Below are positions 7,940-14,884 of a stretch of 64,000 nt of DNA, piece after piece. The stretch is from the NCBI GenBank assembly GCA_947495165.1, contig CANLXM010000003.1, positions 372,001-436,000 on the forward strand, read 5' to 3'. Each line of letters opens with the position of its first letter. Position 1 is the stretch's first letter. The notes under the pieces are model-generated. The model saw only the letters and a program-made list of their open reading frames with translations, had not been told where the DNA came from and ran no database searches. The position numbers and the translations under genes were made by a program. Origin of the DNA: an uncultured Cellulomonadaceae bacterium. Its GTDB lineage: Bacteria; Actinomycetota; Actinomycetes; Actinomycetales; Cellulomonadaceae.

Positions 7940-8650
7940 TCACCCAGCGCTGAGCACGACGAGCGGCTCGGTCGTCGGCTGCGGTGATCCGCCGCTCGGC
8001 TCGACGGTGACCGCCAGCGCTGCCTCGGGGGCGAGCGCGGCGACGTCGGCGAGAGTGCCGCCGTCGGAGACCTCGAGCAGCCCCGCCGACGTGGCTGCGC
8101 CGTCGGCGACGATCCAGAGCTGGTAGTCGCGGCCGTCGAGCGCCGGAAGGTCCTGAGCGGTGAAGAGCGTCGCGCCTTCCGCCACGATCGCCGTCGCCGT
8201 CCCGCCCCCGGTGACCGGGGCCTGGACGAGCCGCGCCCCGGGGCGGGCTAGCGCGTCGTCGAGCGCCTGCGTCTGGCGCTCGAGCTGGGAGACCTGGCTC
8301 GCCTGGTAGAGCGCGACGCCCGTCGGGACGGCCGCGCCCAGCAGGAACGCCGCGGCGACGGCGGCCACGCGCCCGAGCGGGAGGCGCCGGTCGGCTCGAG
8401 CGGGCGGCGCGGGCGCGACGCCGGCTTGCGGCGTGGTGGCGATCTGGGCGAGCACCGCGGCGCGCGTGGCGTCGGGGGCGGGCGCAGATGCGTGCGAGGC
8501 GAGGGCCGCAGCGGTCTCCCGCAGTGCCCGGCCCTCCGCCGCCAGCGCCGGATCGGCACGCATCGCGCGCTCGACCGCAGCGCGCTCGACGTCGTCCACG
8601 GCATCGAGCGCCCAGGCGGCGAGCAGCTCGCGGTCGTCGTCGTCGGTCAT
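7940..8650 (-). CDS. rskA: Anti-sigma-K factor RskA-like protein
   Basis: 236 aa. A short N-terminal domain of about 90 residues (LLAAWALDAVDDVERAAVER) matches the sigma-binding region of RskA-type anti-sigma factors. One transmembrane helix lies near residues 100-125 (VAAVAAAFLLGAAVPTGVAL). The C-terminal part is extracytoplasmic, with the GRDYQLWIVADG motif of the RskA domain. It should hold the adjacent sigma factor at the membrane until regulated proteolysis releases it. The ATG overlaps the sigma gene stop (ATGA), as usual for this pair. No HXXXCXXC zinc motif is seen, so it is not a ZAS-type anti-sigma. Confidence 0.87.
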   Translation of the reverse strand: MTDDDDRELLAAWALDAVDDVERAAVERAMRADPALAAEGRALRETAAALASHASAPAPDATRAAVLAQIATTPQAGVAPAPPARADRRLPLGRVAAVAAAFLLGAAVPTGVALYQASQVSQLERQTQALDDALARPGARLVQAPVTGGGTATAIVAEGATLFTAQDLPALDGRDYQLWIVADGAATSAGLLEVSDGGTLADVAALAPEAALAVTVEPSGGSPQPTTEPLVVLSAG

Positions 8651-9240
8651 GACGACACCCCCAGGCAGTCGCGCAGCCGGAGCAGGCCGTCGCGGATCCG
8701 TGACTTGATCGTCGGGAGCGCCGCGCCGGTGGTCTCCGCGACCTCGCGGTAGGTGCGTCCGCCGTAGTACGCGCTCATCACTGCCTCCCGCTGTAGTTCG
8801 CTGAGCGAGCCCAGACAGCCCGCGACGCGGTCGCGCTCCTCGTTGCTGACGACGGTCTCGGCGACCTCGTCGTGCGGCCGTTCGTAGCTCTGGATGCCGA
8901 TCGTGGTGTCGCGCTCGCGCGCGGCCTGGACGGAACGGACCAGGTCGATCGCCCTGCGGTGCCCCATCGTCGCGACCCACGCCAGCACGCTGCCGCGCGC
9001 GGGATCGAACCGGCCGGCGGTGCGCCAGATCTCGACCATGACGTCCTGGGTGAGCTCGGCGGCGAGGTCGGGGTCCCGCAGCACCCGCAGCGCGGTGCCG
9101 TGGACCAGGGGCGAGGTCTCGTCGTAGAGCTCGGCGAAGGCCTCCTGGTCGCCGTCGACGACGCGAGCGAGCACGCCGGCCAGCCGTCGTGACCGCTCGG
9201 CCTGGCTCTCGCGGGGGAGCGAGGCGCTGGGCGAGGTCAT
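8647..9240 (-). CDS. sigK: ECF RNA polymerase sigma factor, SigK-like
   Basis: 197 aa group 4 sigma factor. Region 2 spans about 27-95 (AFAELYDETSPLVHGTALRV through GSVLAWVATMGHRRAIDLVR). Region 4 spans about 140-192 (LSELQREAVMSAYYGGRTYR, then TIKSRIRDGLLRL as the -35-reading helix). It has the size and order of SigK-type factors and is translationally coupled to its cognate anti-sigma. The gene immediately upstream on the same strand encodes a two-repeat lipoprotein and may be part of the regulon; mycobacterial SigK controls small cell-surface antigens, so a surface-lipoprotein target would fit. That link is inference. Confidence 0.9.
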   Translation of the reverse strand: MTSPSASLPRESQAERSRRLAGVLARVVDGDQEAFAELYDETSPLVHGTALRVLRDPDLAAELTQDVMVEIWRTAGRFDPARGSVLAWVATMGHRRAIDLVRSVQAARERDTTIGIQSYERPHDEVAETVVSNEERDRVAGCLGSLSELQREAVMSAYYGGRTYREVAETTGAALPTIKSRIRDGLLRLRDCLGVSS

Positions 9241-9317
9241 CGGGCCATTGTGCCGTGCGGGAAGGCTACGTGCTGACCGGGAGGCGGTGGTGCGCGCCGC
9301 CTCCCGGTCGAGCGGGC

Positions 9318-10637
9318 TCAGCCCTGGACGAGCGCCTCGTTGAGCGAGTCGATCGCGCCGCCGAGCGTCCTGACGTGCATCGCCAGGCCGTCGGCGATGT
9401 CCTGTGCCGGGAGCTCGCCGTTCGAGATGCCGGCGAAGAACTCGCCTGCGGTCGCGCGGTACGCGTCGAGCTCGGCGAGGGCCTCCTGGGCGGCGGCGTC
9501 GTCACCCATGGCGACCGCGTTCGCGTAGTCGACGAAGTAGCCGATGTGCTCGCGCCACAGAGCGAGGAACGCGGCGCCGTTCTCCTCGCCGGCGAGCGAG
9601 CCGATGCCCTCGGAGAGGGCGACGGAGTTCGCGTCCAGCGTGGCGGCCGCGGCGGCGAAGGCCTCCGACTCGGTCCCGCCCTCGGAGGTGTACGCGGTGA
9701 AGACCGCGATGCCCGCGAGGTAGACGTGCTCCTGGAGGCCCGCGGTCAGCGTGGCGCGCAGGCTCGAGGCCTCGTCGGCCGGGTCACCCTCGAGGTCCGC
9801 GGCGGTGGTGAGGCCGCCAGCGATCACCGCGGCGCCCTCACCCACGTGCATCGCCGCGGCGCGCAGCGAGTCGAACGCGTCGGGGCTGCCGGCGGCGAAG
9901 CCGTCGATCGCCTTCGTCAGCGTGGTGATGTGCATCTCGAGCGACATGGCGATGTCGCCCGCGGGGAGCTCGCCACCGCTGACGTCCTCGAAGAATGCCC
10001 CGGCGTCGCCCGTGTACCCGGCGAGATTGTCCAGTGCGGTCTGCTTGGCCTCGGCGTCGCCGGTCTTCTCCGCGACGGCGTAGTCGACGAAGTAGCCGAT
10101 GTGCTCGCGCCACAGCGCGAGGAACGCCTCCTCCTGCTCCGGGGTGGAGAACTCACCGATGGCCTCGGAGAGCGCGACCGTGTTCACGTCGAGCGTCGCC
10201 GCTGCGGCCTCGAACTCGGCCGAGTCGGGTGCCGTGGCGTAGGCCGTCGCGACGGCCATCCCCGCCAGGTACACGTGCTCCTGGAGCAGCGACGTCAGGC
10301 CGGAGCGCAGGTCGGCCGCGGGAGAGGTCGCGTCGCCAGGCAGGTCGAGGGCCGCGGCGAACCCGGAAGCGAGCGTCTTCGCTGTGCCGGGCATGTGCTG
10401 CGCAGCCGTGCGGGCGTCGGCGAACGGGTCGCCCGTGCCCTCGGGGTCGAGGGCGGACATGTCCATGTCGTCCGCGGGGGCCGACGTGCCCGGGTCCATC
10501 GGGGCCTCGGTCTGCGTCATCGTCGCGGCAGGGCCCATGTCGTCGGAGTCCGAGCTGCACGCAGCCAGGCCGAGCGCGAGGGCGATCGTGGCGCCGAGGG
10601 CGACGGTCGGGCGGAGGTAGGGGAGTGAGGTCTGCAC
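9318..10637 (-). CDS. Lipoprotein with two tandem homologous domains, function unknown
   Basis: 439 aa. A signal peptide ends in lipobox LAAC with Cys27, then a low-complexity Asp/Thr/Pro/Met linker runs to about residue 62. Two copies of one domain of about 185 residues follow (about 70-245 and 246-437). Both contain LQEHVYLAG, AAATLD.N.VALSE.IG and the identical string LWREHIGYFVDYA, then GGELP/NGELPA with a terminal helix. The His, Glu and aromatic residues of LWREHIGYF suggest a metal or cofactor pocket, but no family with a proven role is recognised. The Met/Asp-rich linker could also bind metal. It lies 77 nt upstream of sigK on the same strand, so co-regulation is plausible. Confidence 0.8.
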   Translation of the reverse strand: MQTSLPYLRPTVALGATIALALGLAACSSDSDDMGPAATMTQTEAPMDPGTSAPADDMDMSALDPEGTGDPFADARTAAQHMPGTAKTLASGFAAALDLPGDATSPAADLRSGLTSLLQEHVYLAGMAVATAYATAPDSAEFEAAAATLDVNTVALSEAIGEFSTPEQEEAFLALWREHIGYFVDYAVAEKTGDAEAKQTALDNLAGYTGDAGAFFEDVSGGELPAGDIAMSLEMHITTLTKAIDGFAAGSPDAFDSLRAAAMHVGEGAAVIAGGLTTAADLEGDPADEASSLRATLTAGLQEHVYLAGIAVFTAYTSEGGTESEAFAAAAATLDANSVALSEGIGSLAGEENGAAFLALWREHIGYFVDYANAVAMGDDAAAQEALAELDAYRATAGEFFAGISNGELPAQDIADGLAMHVRTLGGAIDSLNEALVQG

Positions 10638-10728
10638 GGGGTGCTCCTTCGTTATGACGGTTCTTGCTCGGTCACAGGAGGTTCGGAGCGGACGCCCGGG
10701 TGGATGGGTGCGACTTTCGCGGGCACGC

Positions 10729-10764
10729 AGAAGGCCGCCCCGGATCTCTCCGGGACGGCCTTCT
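10729..10764. terminator. Rho-independent-type hairpin ending the first tRNA array
   Basis: A near-perfect inverted repeat (AGAAGGCCG.CCCGGA with TCCGGGACGGCCTTCT) lies just beyond the 3' end of tRNA-Val(GAC) in the direction of transcription. The next minus-strand gene starts about 90 nt further on. No clear U tract follows, as is common in high-GC actinobacteria. Confidence 0.75.
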
Positions 10765-10775
10765 GAGTGCTGTGC

Positions 10776-10850
10776 TGGTGGGCGATACTGGGATCGAACC
10801 AGTGACCTCTTCCGTGTCAGGGAAGCGCGCTACCGCTGCGCCAATCGCCC
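10776..10850 (-). tRNA. tRNA-Val(GAC)
   Basis: 75 nt including an encoded CCA. The reverse strand folds as a cloverleaf: acceptor GGGCGAT / ATCGCCC, anticodon stem CTTCC / GGAAG with loop CTGACAC (anticodon GAC), and T-arm with GGTTCGATCC. Last gene of a three-tRNA array (Gly, Cys, Val). An apparently identical copy is at 17615-17689. Confidence 0.95.
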
Positions 10851-10905
10851 TCGTGCTGGGTGGTGGACGTCGGTGCGCATCCGCACCTCGCCCGGTCGTG
10901 CTGCG

Positions 10906-10976
10906 AGGTGGAGATGGGATTCGAACCCACGTGTACGGCTTTGCAGGCCGCTGCCTCGCCTCTCGGCCACTCCACC
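10906..10976 (-). tRNA. tRNA-Cys(GCA)
   Basis: 71 nt without encoded CCA. Acceptor GGTGGAG / CTCCACC, discriminator U, anticodon loop with GCA, and GGTTCGAATCC T-arm. Middle gene of the array. It differs slightly from the second copy at 17718-17788 in the variable/T-stem region (CGTGGG here, CACGGG there). It is the tRNA whose charging the Cys leader at 6532-6627 would sense. Confidence 0.95.
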
Positions 10977-11016
10977 GTGCAAGCCTCTCGCCCGGCGAGC
11001 CGGTCGAGCTGCTCCG

Positions 11017-11088
11017 AGCGGATGACGGGATTCGAACCCGCGACCCTCACCTTGGCAAGGTGATGCTCTACCACTGAGCCACATCCGC
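11017..11088 (-). tRNA. tRNA-Gly(GCC)
   Basis: 72 nt without encoded CCA. Acceptor GCGGATG / CATCCGC, anticodon stem TCACC / GGTGA with loop TTGCCAA (anticodon GCC), and T-loop GGTTCGAATCC. First gene transcribed in the array, and repeated at 17830-17901. Confidence 0.95.
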
Positions 11089-11194
11089 ATGATTCCGAGG
11101 GCCCGATGAAGCGGCCGTTCGGTGCGTGTACACGGTAGTCGAACGATCATGGATTCCCCAAACCGCGGCCTCGCAGGTGTGGGCGCCGCGGGCG

Positions 11195-11200
11195 TAGCAT
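11195..11200 (+). promoter_or_regulatory. Probable -10 box of the dedA-reductase transcript
   Basis: TAGCAT matches the actinobacterial TANNNT -10 consensus. It lies about 50 nt before the dedA ATG, with a GGTCGGCGGCCGACC palindrome and a GGGAGGAG ribosome site in the intervening leader. The palindrome at about 11205 sits where transcription would begin and could be an operator. Confidence 0.45.
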
Positions 11201-11248
11201 GGCTGGTCGGCGGCCGACCGGCGTCGGCATGGTCGGGAGGAGCCTGAG

Positions 11249-11908
11249 ATGGACGCATGGCTCCTTGCGCTGGCTGCCTCGCCGCTCGTCTACCTGGGGA
11301 TGTTCGCGTTTGCGTTCATCGACGGTTTCTTCCCGCCGATCCCGAGCGAGGCTGCGCTCGTCGGGCTCGCCGCGCTGTCGGTCTCGGGGGAGCAGGCCAA
11401 CCTTCCGGTGCTCCTGCTGGTCGCGGCGCTCGGCGCGTTCGGGGGTGACCTGGTCGCCTACGCGATCGGGACGCGGATCGACGTGTCCCGCATCCCGATC
11501 CTGCGCAGCGGGCGCGGCCGGCGCAGCGTGCTGTGGGCAGAGAACGCCCTCGCTCACCGCGGCCCGAGCTTCATCCTGGCCGCGCGGTTCATCCCGATCG
11601 CCCGCGTGGCGGTCAACGTCAGCGCGGGCGCGCTCGGCTACCCCCGGGCCAGGTTCGTGGCCCTCGCGGCCGCGGGGTCGGTCATGTGGTCGCTGTACTC
11701 GGCAGCGCTCGGCATCGGCGCCGGGTCGTGGTTGACCGGCCGCCCGATGCTCGCCGTCGTCGTCGGTGTCGCGGGCGGCATCGTGATCGGCGTCGGCGTG
11801 GATCGACTGCTGAAGCTCATCGCCCCGGACAGCGCCGTCGTGGCGCTCGAGGGCGGTGTCGGCGAGTCCCCTGAGGAGGAACCATGCGGGAGTTCGATGT
11901 CGCGGTGA
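11249..11908 (+). CDS. DedA-family membrane protein
   Basis: 219 aa. Membrane protein of the DedA/SNARE-associated (VTT) fold, whose members act as lipid scramblases or flippases, for example for undecaprenyl phosphate. Visible features are the N-terminal re-entrant segment with FIDGFFPPIPSE, a typical FxxxxxPxxPxE motif, and RFIPIARVAVNVSAGALGY, which carries the conserved Arg and Gly residues. The C-terminal tail after about 190 is acidic and variable. The start has a good GGGAGGAG ribosome site. It overlaps the downstream reductase by 25 nt, so the two are coupled. Confidence 0.88.
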   Translation: MDAWLLALAASPLVYLGMFAFAFIDGFFPPIPSEAALVGLAALSVSGEQANLPVLLLVAALGAFGGDLVAYAIGTRIDVSRIPILRSGRGRRSVLWAENALAHRGPSFILAARFIPIARVAVNVSAGALGYPRARFVALAAAGSVMWSLYSAALGIGAGSWLTGRPMLAVVVGVAGGIVIGVGVDRLLKLIAPDSAVVALEGGVGESPEEEPCGSSMSR

Positions 11909-13254
11909 TCGGGATGGGCCCGGGCGGCGAGCACGTCGCCGGGACCCTCGCGGAGCGCGGCCTGCGGGTGCTCGGCGTCGAGCGCGGCCTGGTGGGCGGG
12001 GAGTGCCCGTACTGGGGGTGCGTCCCCACCAAGATGATGATCCGCGCAGCCAACGCGCTGGCCGAGGCCCGACGCGTCGCGCAGCTCGCCGGGAGCGTCG
12101 GGGAGGTCCGGCCGGACTGGGCGGTCGTGGCGCGGCGCATCCGCGAGGAGGCCACGGACTCCTGGGACGACACGGTCGCGGCGGACCGGTACACGGACAA
12201 GGGCGGGACGCTCGTGCGAGGCACCGGCCGCATCGCCGGACCCGGGCGGGTCGAGGTCGACGGCACGACGTGTGCCGTGACGCGCGGCATCGTCGTCGCG
12301 ACCGGCAGCCGTCCCGCGATCCCGCCGATCGACGGCTTGGGTGACGTCGACTTCTGGACCAACCACGAGGCGGTCGAGGCCGAGGAGCTGCCCGCGTCGC
12401 TGCTCGTGCTCGGCGGCGGGGCGATCGGCTGCGAGCTGGCGCAGGTCCTGGTGCGGTTCGGCGTCGAGGTGACGATCGTCGAGGGCGGCGACCGCCTGCT
12501 GGCGAAGGAGGAGCCTGAGGCGAGCGATGCGTTGCGTCAGGTTCTCGAGCACGAAGGGGTCTCCGTCCGGACCGGTGCCCGGGTTGCGCGCGTCGTGCGG
12601 GACGGGAGCGCCGGCGTCGTCGTCGTGCTCGAGGGCGGTGAAGAGCTGCGCGCGGAGCGGCTGCTCGTCGCCACGGGCCGACGGACCGATCTCGACGAGG
12701 TCGGTCTCGGCGCCGTCGGCGTGGACACGTCGGCCCGTGCCGTCCCGGTGGACGACCGGCTCCGGGTCGCCCCCGGCGTGTGGGCGGTCGGTGACCTCAC
12801 CGGCAAGGGTGCGTTCACGCACGTGTCCATGTACCAGGCCGGCATCGTGATCCGCGAGCTTCTGGGCGAGCCGGGGCCGGCGGCGGACTACCGCGCGCTG
12901 CCGCGCGTGACGTTCACCGACCCCGAGATCGCTGCCGTCGGTCTCACGGAGCAGCAGGCGGTCGACGCGGGGCTGCGCGTCCGGGTCGGAACGACAGCGA
13001 CGTCGAGCAGCTCGCGTGGCTGGATCCACGGACCCGGGAACGAGGGCCTCATCACGCTGGTCGCCGACGCCGATCGTGGCGTGCTCGTCGGCGCCACGGC
13101 GATGGGGCCGGCCGGGGGAGAGGTGCTCGGAGCGCTGTGCGTCGCCGTGCACGCGCAGGTGCCGATCGACTCGCTGCGCTCGATGATCTACGCGTACCCG
13201 ACGTTCCACCGCGGTATCGAGGATGCGCTTCGGGACCTGGAGGGGAGCTCCTAG
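11884..13254 (+). CDS. FAD-dependent pyridine nucleotide-disulfide oxidoreductase, atypical
   Basis: 456 aa, class I flavin disulfide reductase fold (lipoamide dehydrogenase / mercuric reductase-like). FAD motif GMGPGGEHVAG is at 10-20, the redox pair Cys41-PYWG-Cys46 in GGECPYWGCVPTK, an NAD(P) motif (VLGGGAIGCELAQ) near 177, and the second FAD motif (GVWAVGDLTG) near 298. The C-terminal dimer domain lacks the usual His-Pro-Thr catalytic His: the equivalent stretch reads YAYPTFHRG. That argues against a true lipoamide dehydrogenase. Quinone or other small-electrophile reduction, as for mycobacterial LpdA, is a better guess. It is coupled to dedA; the pairing gives no substrate. Confidence 0.85.
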   Translation: MREFDVAVIGMGPGGEHVAGTLAERGLRVLGVERGLVGGECPYWGCVPTKMMIRAANALAEARRVAQLAGSVGEVRPDWAVVARRIREEATDSWDDTVAADRYTDKGGTLVRGTGRIAGPGRVEVDGTTCAVTRGIVVATGSRPAIPPIDGLGDVDFWTNHEAVEAEELPASLLVLGGGAIGCELAQVLVRFGVEVTIVEGGDRLLAKEEPEASDALRQVLEHEGVSVRTGARVARVVRDGSAGVVVVLEGGEELRAERLLVATGRRTDLDEVGLGAVGVDTSARAVPVDDRLRVAPGVWAVGDLTGKGAFTHVSMYQAGIVIRELLGEPGPAADYRALPRVTFTDPEIAAVGLTEQQAVDAGLRVRVGTTATSSSSRGWIHGPGNEGLITLVADADRGVLVGATAMGPAGGEVLGALCVAVHAQVPIDSLRSMIYAYPTFHRGIEDALRDLEGSS

Positions 13255-13264
13255 CAGCTGTCGT

Positions 13265-13867
13265 TCAACCGTTCGTGCCCGTGATGTATCGCTCGATGGT
13301 CGGCGCGACGTGCTCGACGATCTCGGCGTGGCTGAGCCGGGTGAGGGCGGGCACCTGGACGACGTGCCGGGCGATCGCGACACCGAACAGGTGGGCGCCC
13401 GCGAGCGTGAACCGGGTCTCGTCGACCGCGAGCGGCGACCCTTGCTCGAGCGCCCGGACCAGGATGGTCTCCCGCAACAGCTCGACCGCGCGTTCCGACG
13501 TCATGGCCGAGCGGACGAGCGCCAGCAGCACGGGCCGGGTGTCCGAGTCCTCCCAGACCTGGAGATACGCGTCAGTGATGGCGCGCCCTGGTGTCGCACC
13601 GGCGCTGCCGAGCGCCTGCATGAGGCGCCTCGGGATCTCGGTGCGCTGCGCGACCGCGGAGACGAACAGCGTCTCCTTGTCACCGAAGAAGTGCCGGACG
13701 AGCGCCGGGTCGACCTGTGCGGCGGAGGCGATCGCGCGGATCGAGGTGCTCTCGAAGCCCTGTGCGGCGAACAGCGCGAGGGCGGCGTCGAGGATCGCGT
13801 CCTTGCTGGTGCTCTCGCCTGCCCGGCGTCCGGTGGGGCGCTTGGGGGGCGGCGTCGCGGACGTCAT
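13265..13867 (-). CDS. TetR-family transcriptional regulator of the adjacent ABC exporter
   Basis: 200 aa. The N-terminal TetR helix-turn-helix (about 20-68) reads AILDAALALFAAQGFESTSI with ASAAQVDPALVRHFFGDKET, the canonical recognition helix ending HFFGDKE. The C-terminal ligand domain is variable, as in the family. It is divergent from an ABC exporter, and an imperfect palindrome lies in the 114-nt gap, which is the classic arrangement for repression relieved by the exported compound. The ATG at 13867 is the start that leaves the gap free; longer reading frames upstream run into the exporter. Confidence 0.9.
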   Translation of the reverse strand: MTSATPPPKRPTGRRAGESTSKDAILDAALALFAAQGFESTSIRAIASAAQVDPALVRHFFGDKETLFVSAVAQRTEIPRRLMQALGSAGATPGRAITDAYLQVWEDSDTRPVLLALVRSAMTSERAVELLRETILVRALEQGSPLAVDETRFTLAGAHLFGVAIARHVVQVPALTRLSHAEIVEHVAPTIERYITGTNG

Positions 13868-13894
13868 GGGGTCCAACCTACGTGATCGGAGAGG

Positions 13895-13931
13895 AAATCC
13901 CCACTTGCGGAATTCCTCGCATGGGGAGTTT
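13895..13931. promoter_or_regulatory. Candidate TetR operator (imperfect palindrome)
   Basis: Arms AAATCCCCAC.TTGCG and, on the other strand, AAACTCCCCATGCG flank a GGAATTCC core between the divergent tetR and ABC genes. Position and symmetry suit autoregulation plus exporter control. Binding is inferred. Confidence 0.6.
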
Positions 13932-13981
13932 ACTGAGGGCGGCCCGACGGACGGGTTGATCGGCCAGACGAAGGGGCGACC

Positions 13982-14884
13982 ATGACAAGTGCGCCAGACG
14001 CCGTGCTCGAGGTTCGAGACCTGACGAAGTCCTACGGCAGCTTTCGGGCGCTCAAGGGCGTGGACCTCCACGTGAGCCGCGGGGAGGTGCACGGGTTCCT
14101 CGGACCCAACGGGGCGGGCAAGTCCACCACCATCCGCGTGCTGCTCGGCCTGCTGAAGGCCGACGGTGGGACGGCGCGGCTCCTGGGTGGAGATCCCTGG
14201 CGCGACGTCGTCGAGCTGCACCGCAGGCTCGCGTACGTCCCGGGAGATGTCTCGCTCTGGCCCACCATGACCGGGGGAGAGGCCATCGACCTGCTCGGGT
14301 CCTTGCGCGGCGGGCTCGACGAGACGCGGAGAGGTGAGCTGCTCGAGCGGTTCGAGCTCGACCCGACCAAGCGTGGTCGGCAGTACTCCAAGGGCAACAG
14401 GCAGAAGGTCGCCATCGTCGCCGCCCTGGCGTCCGACGTCGAGCTGCTCGTGCTCGACGAGCCGACGTCGGGACTCGATCCCCTGATGGAGAACGTGTTC
14501 CAGGACGTCGTCGCAGAGGCGCGCGAACGCGGGACGACGGTCCTGCTGTCGAGCCACATCCTCGCGGAGGTCGAGGCACTTGCGGACCGCCTCAGCATCA
14601 TCCGCGACGGGCGGATCGTCCAGACCGGGACGCTCGCCCAGATGCGCGGCCAGGTGCGCACCACCGTCCGCGCCACCCTCGAGCGCCGCCCGGACGGCCG
14701 AGCGCTCGCCGTGCTCAGCGACGTCCATCTCGATGGCGTGCACCTGACCGCGAGCATCGAGGCCGACCGCGTCGGGGAAGCCATGGCCGCGCTCACCCCG
14801 TGCGGGATCGCCGCGCTCACGGTCGCGCCGCCGTCCCTCGAGGATCTGTTCCTGCGCATGTACGACGCCGGGGCGCAGCGATGA
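13982..14884 (+). CDS. ABC exporter ATP-binding protein (drug/antibiotic type)
   Basis: 300 aa. ATPase of the CcmA/DrrA class: Walker A GPNGAGKST near 41-49, signature region YSKGNRQKV near 138, Walker B LLVLDEPTSGLDP near 157, H-loop SSHILAE near 190, and a C-terminal domain of about 90 residues. It pairs with the large permease whose ATG overlaps its stop (ATGA). The signature sequence differs from LSGGQ (YSKGNRQKV), which is normal for this subgroup. The pair probably exports a hydrophobic compound sensed by the TetR protein upstream. Confidence 0.92.
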   Translation: MTSAPDAVLEVRDLTKSYGSFRALKGVDLHVSRGEVHGFLGPNGAGKSTTIRVLLGLLKADGGTARLLGGDPWRDVVELHRRLAYVPGDVSLWPTMTGGEAIDLLGSLRGGLDETRRGELLERFELDPTKRGRQYSKGNRQKVAIVAALASDVELLVLDEPTSGLDPLMENVFQDVVAEARERGTTVLLSSHILAEVEALADRLSIIRDGRIVQTGTLAQMRGQVRTTVRATLERRPDGRALAVLSDVHLDGVHLTASIEADRVGEAMAALTPCGIAALTVAPPSLEDLFLRMYDAGAQR

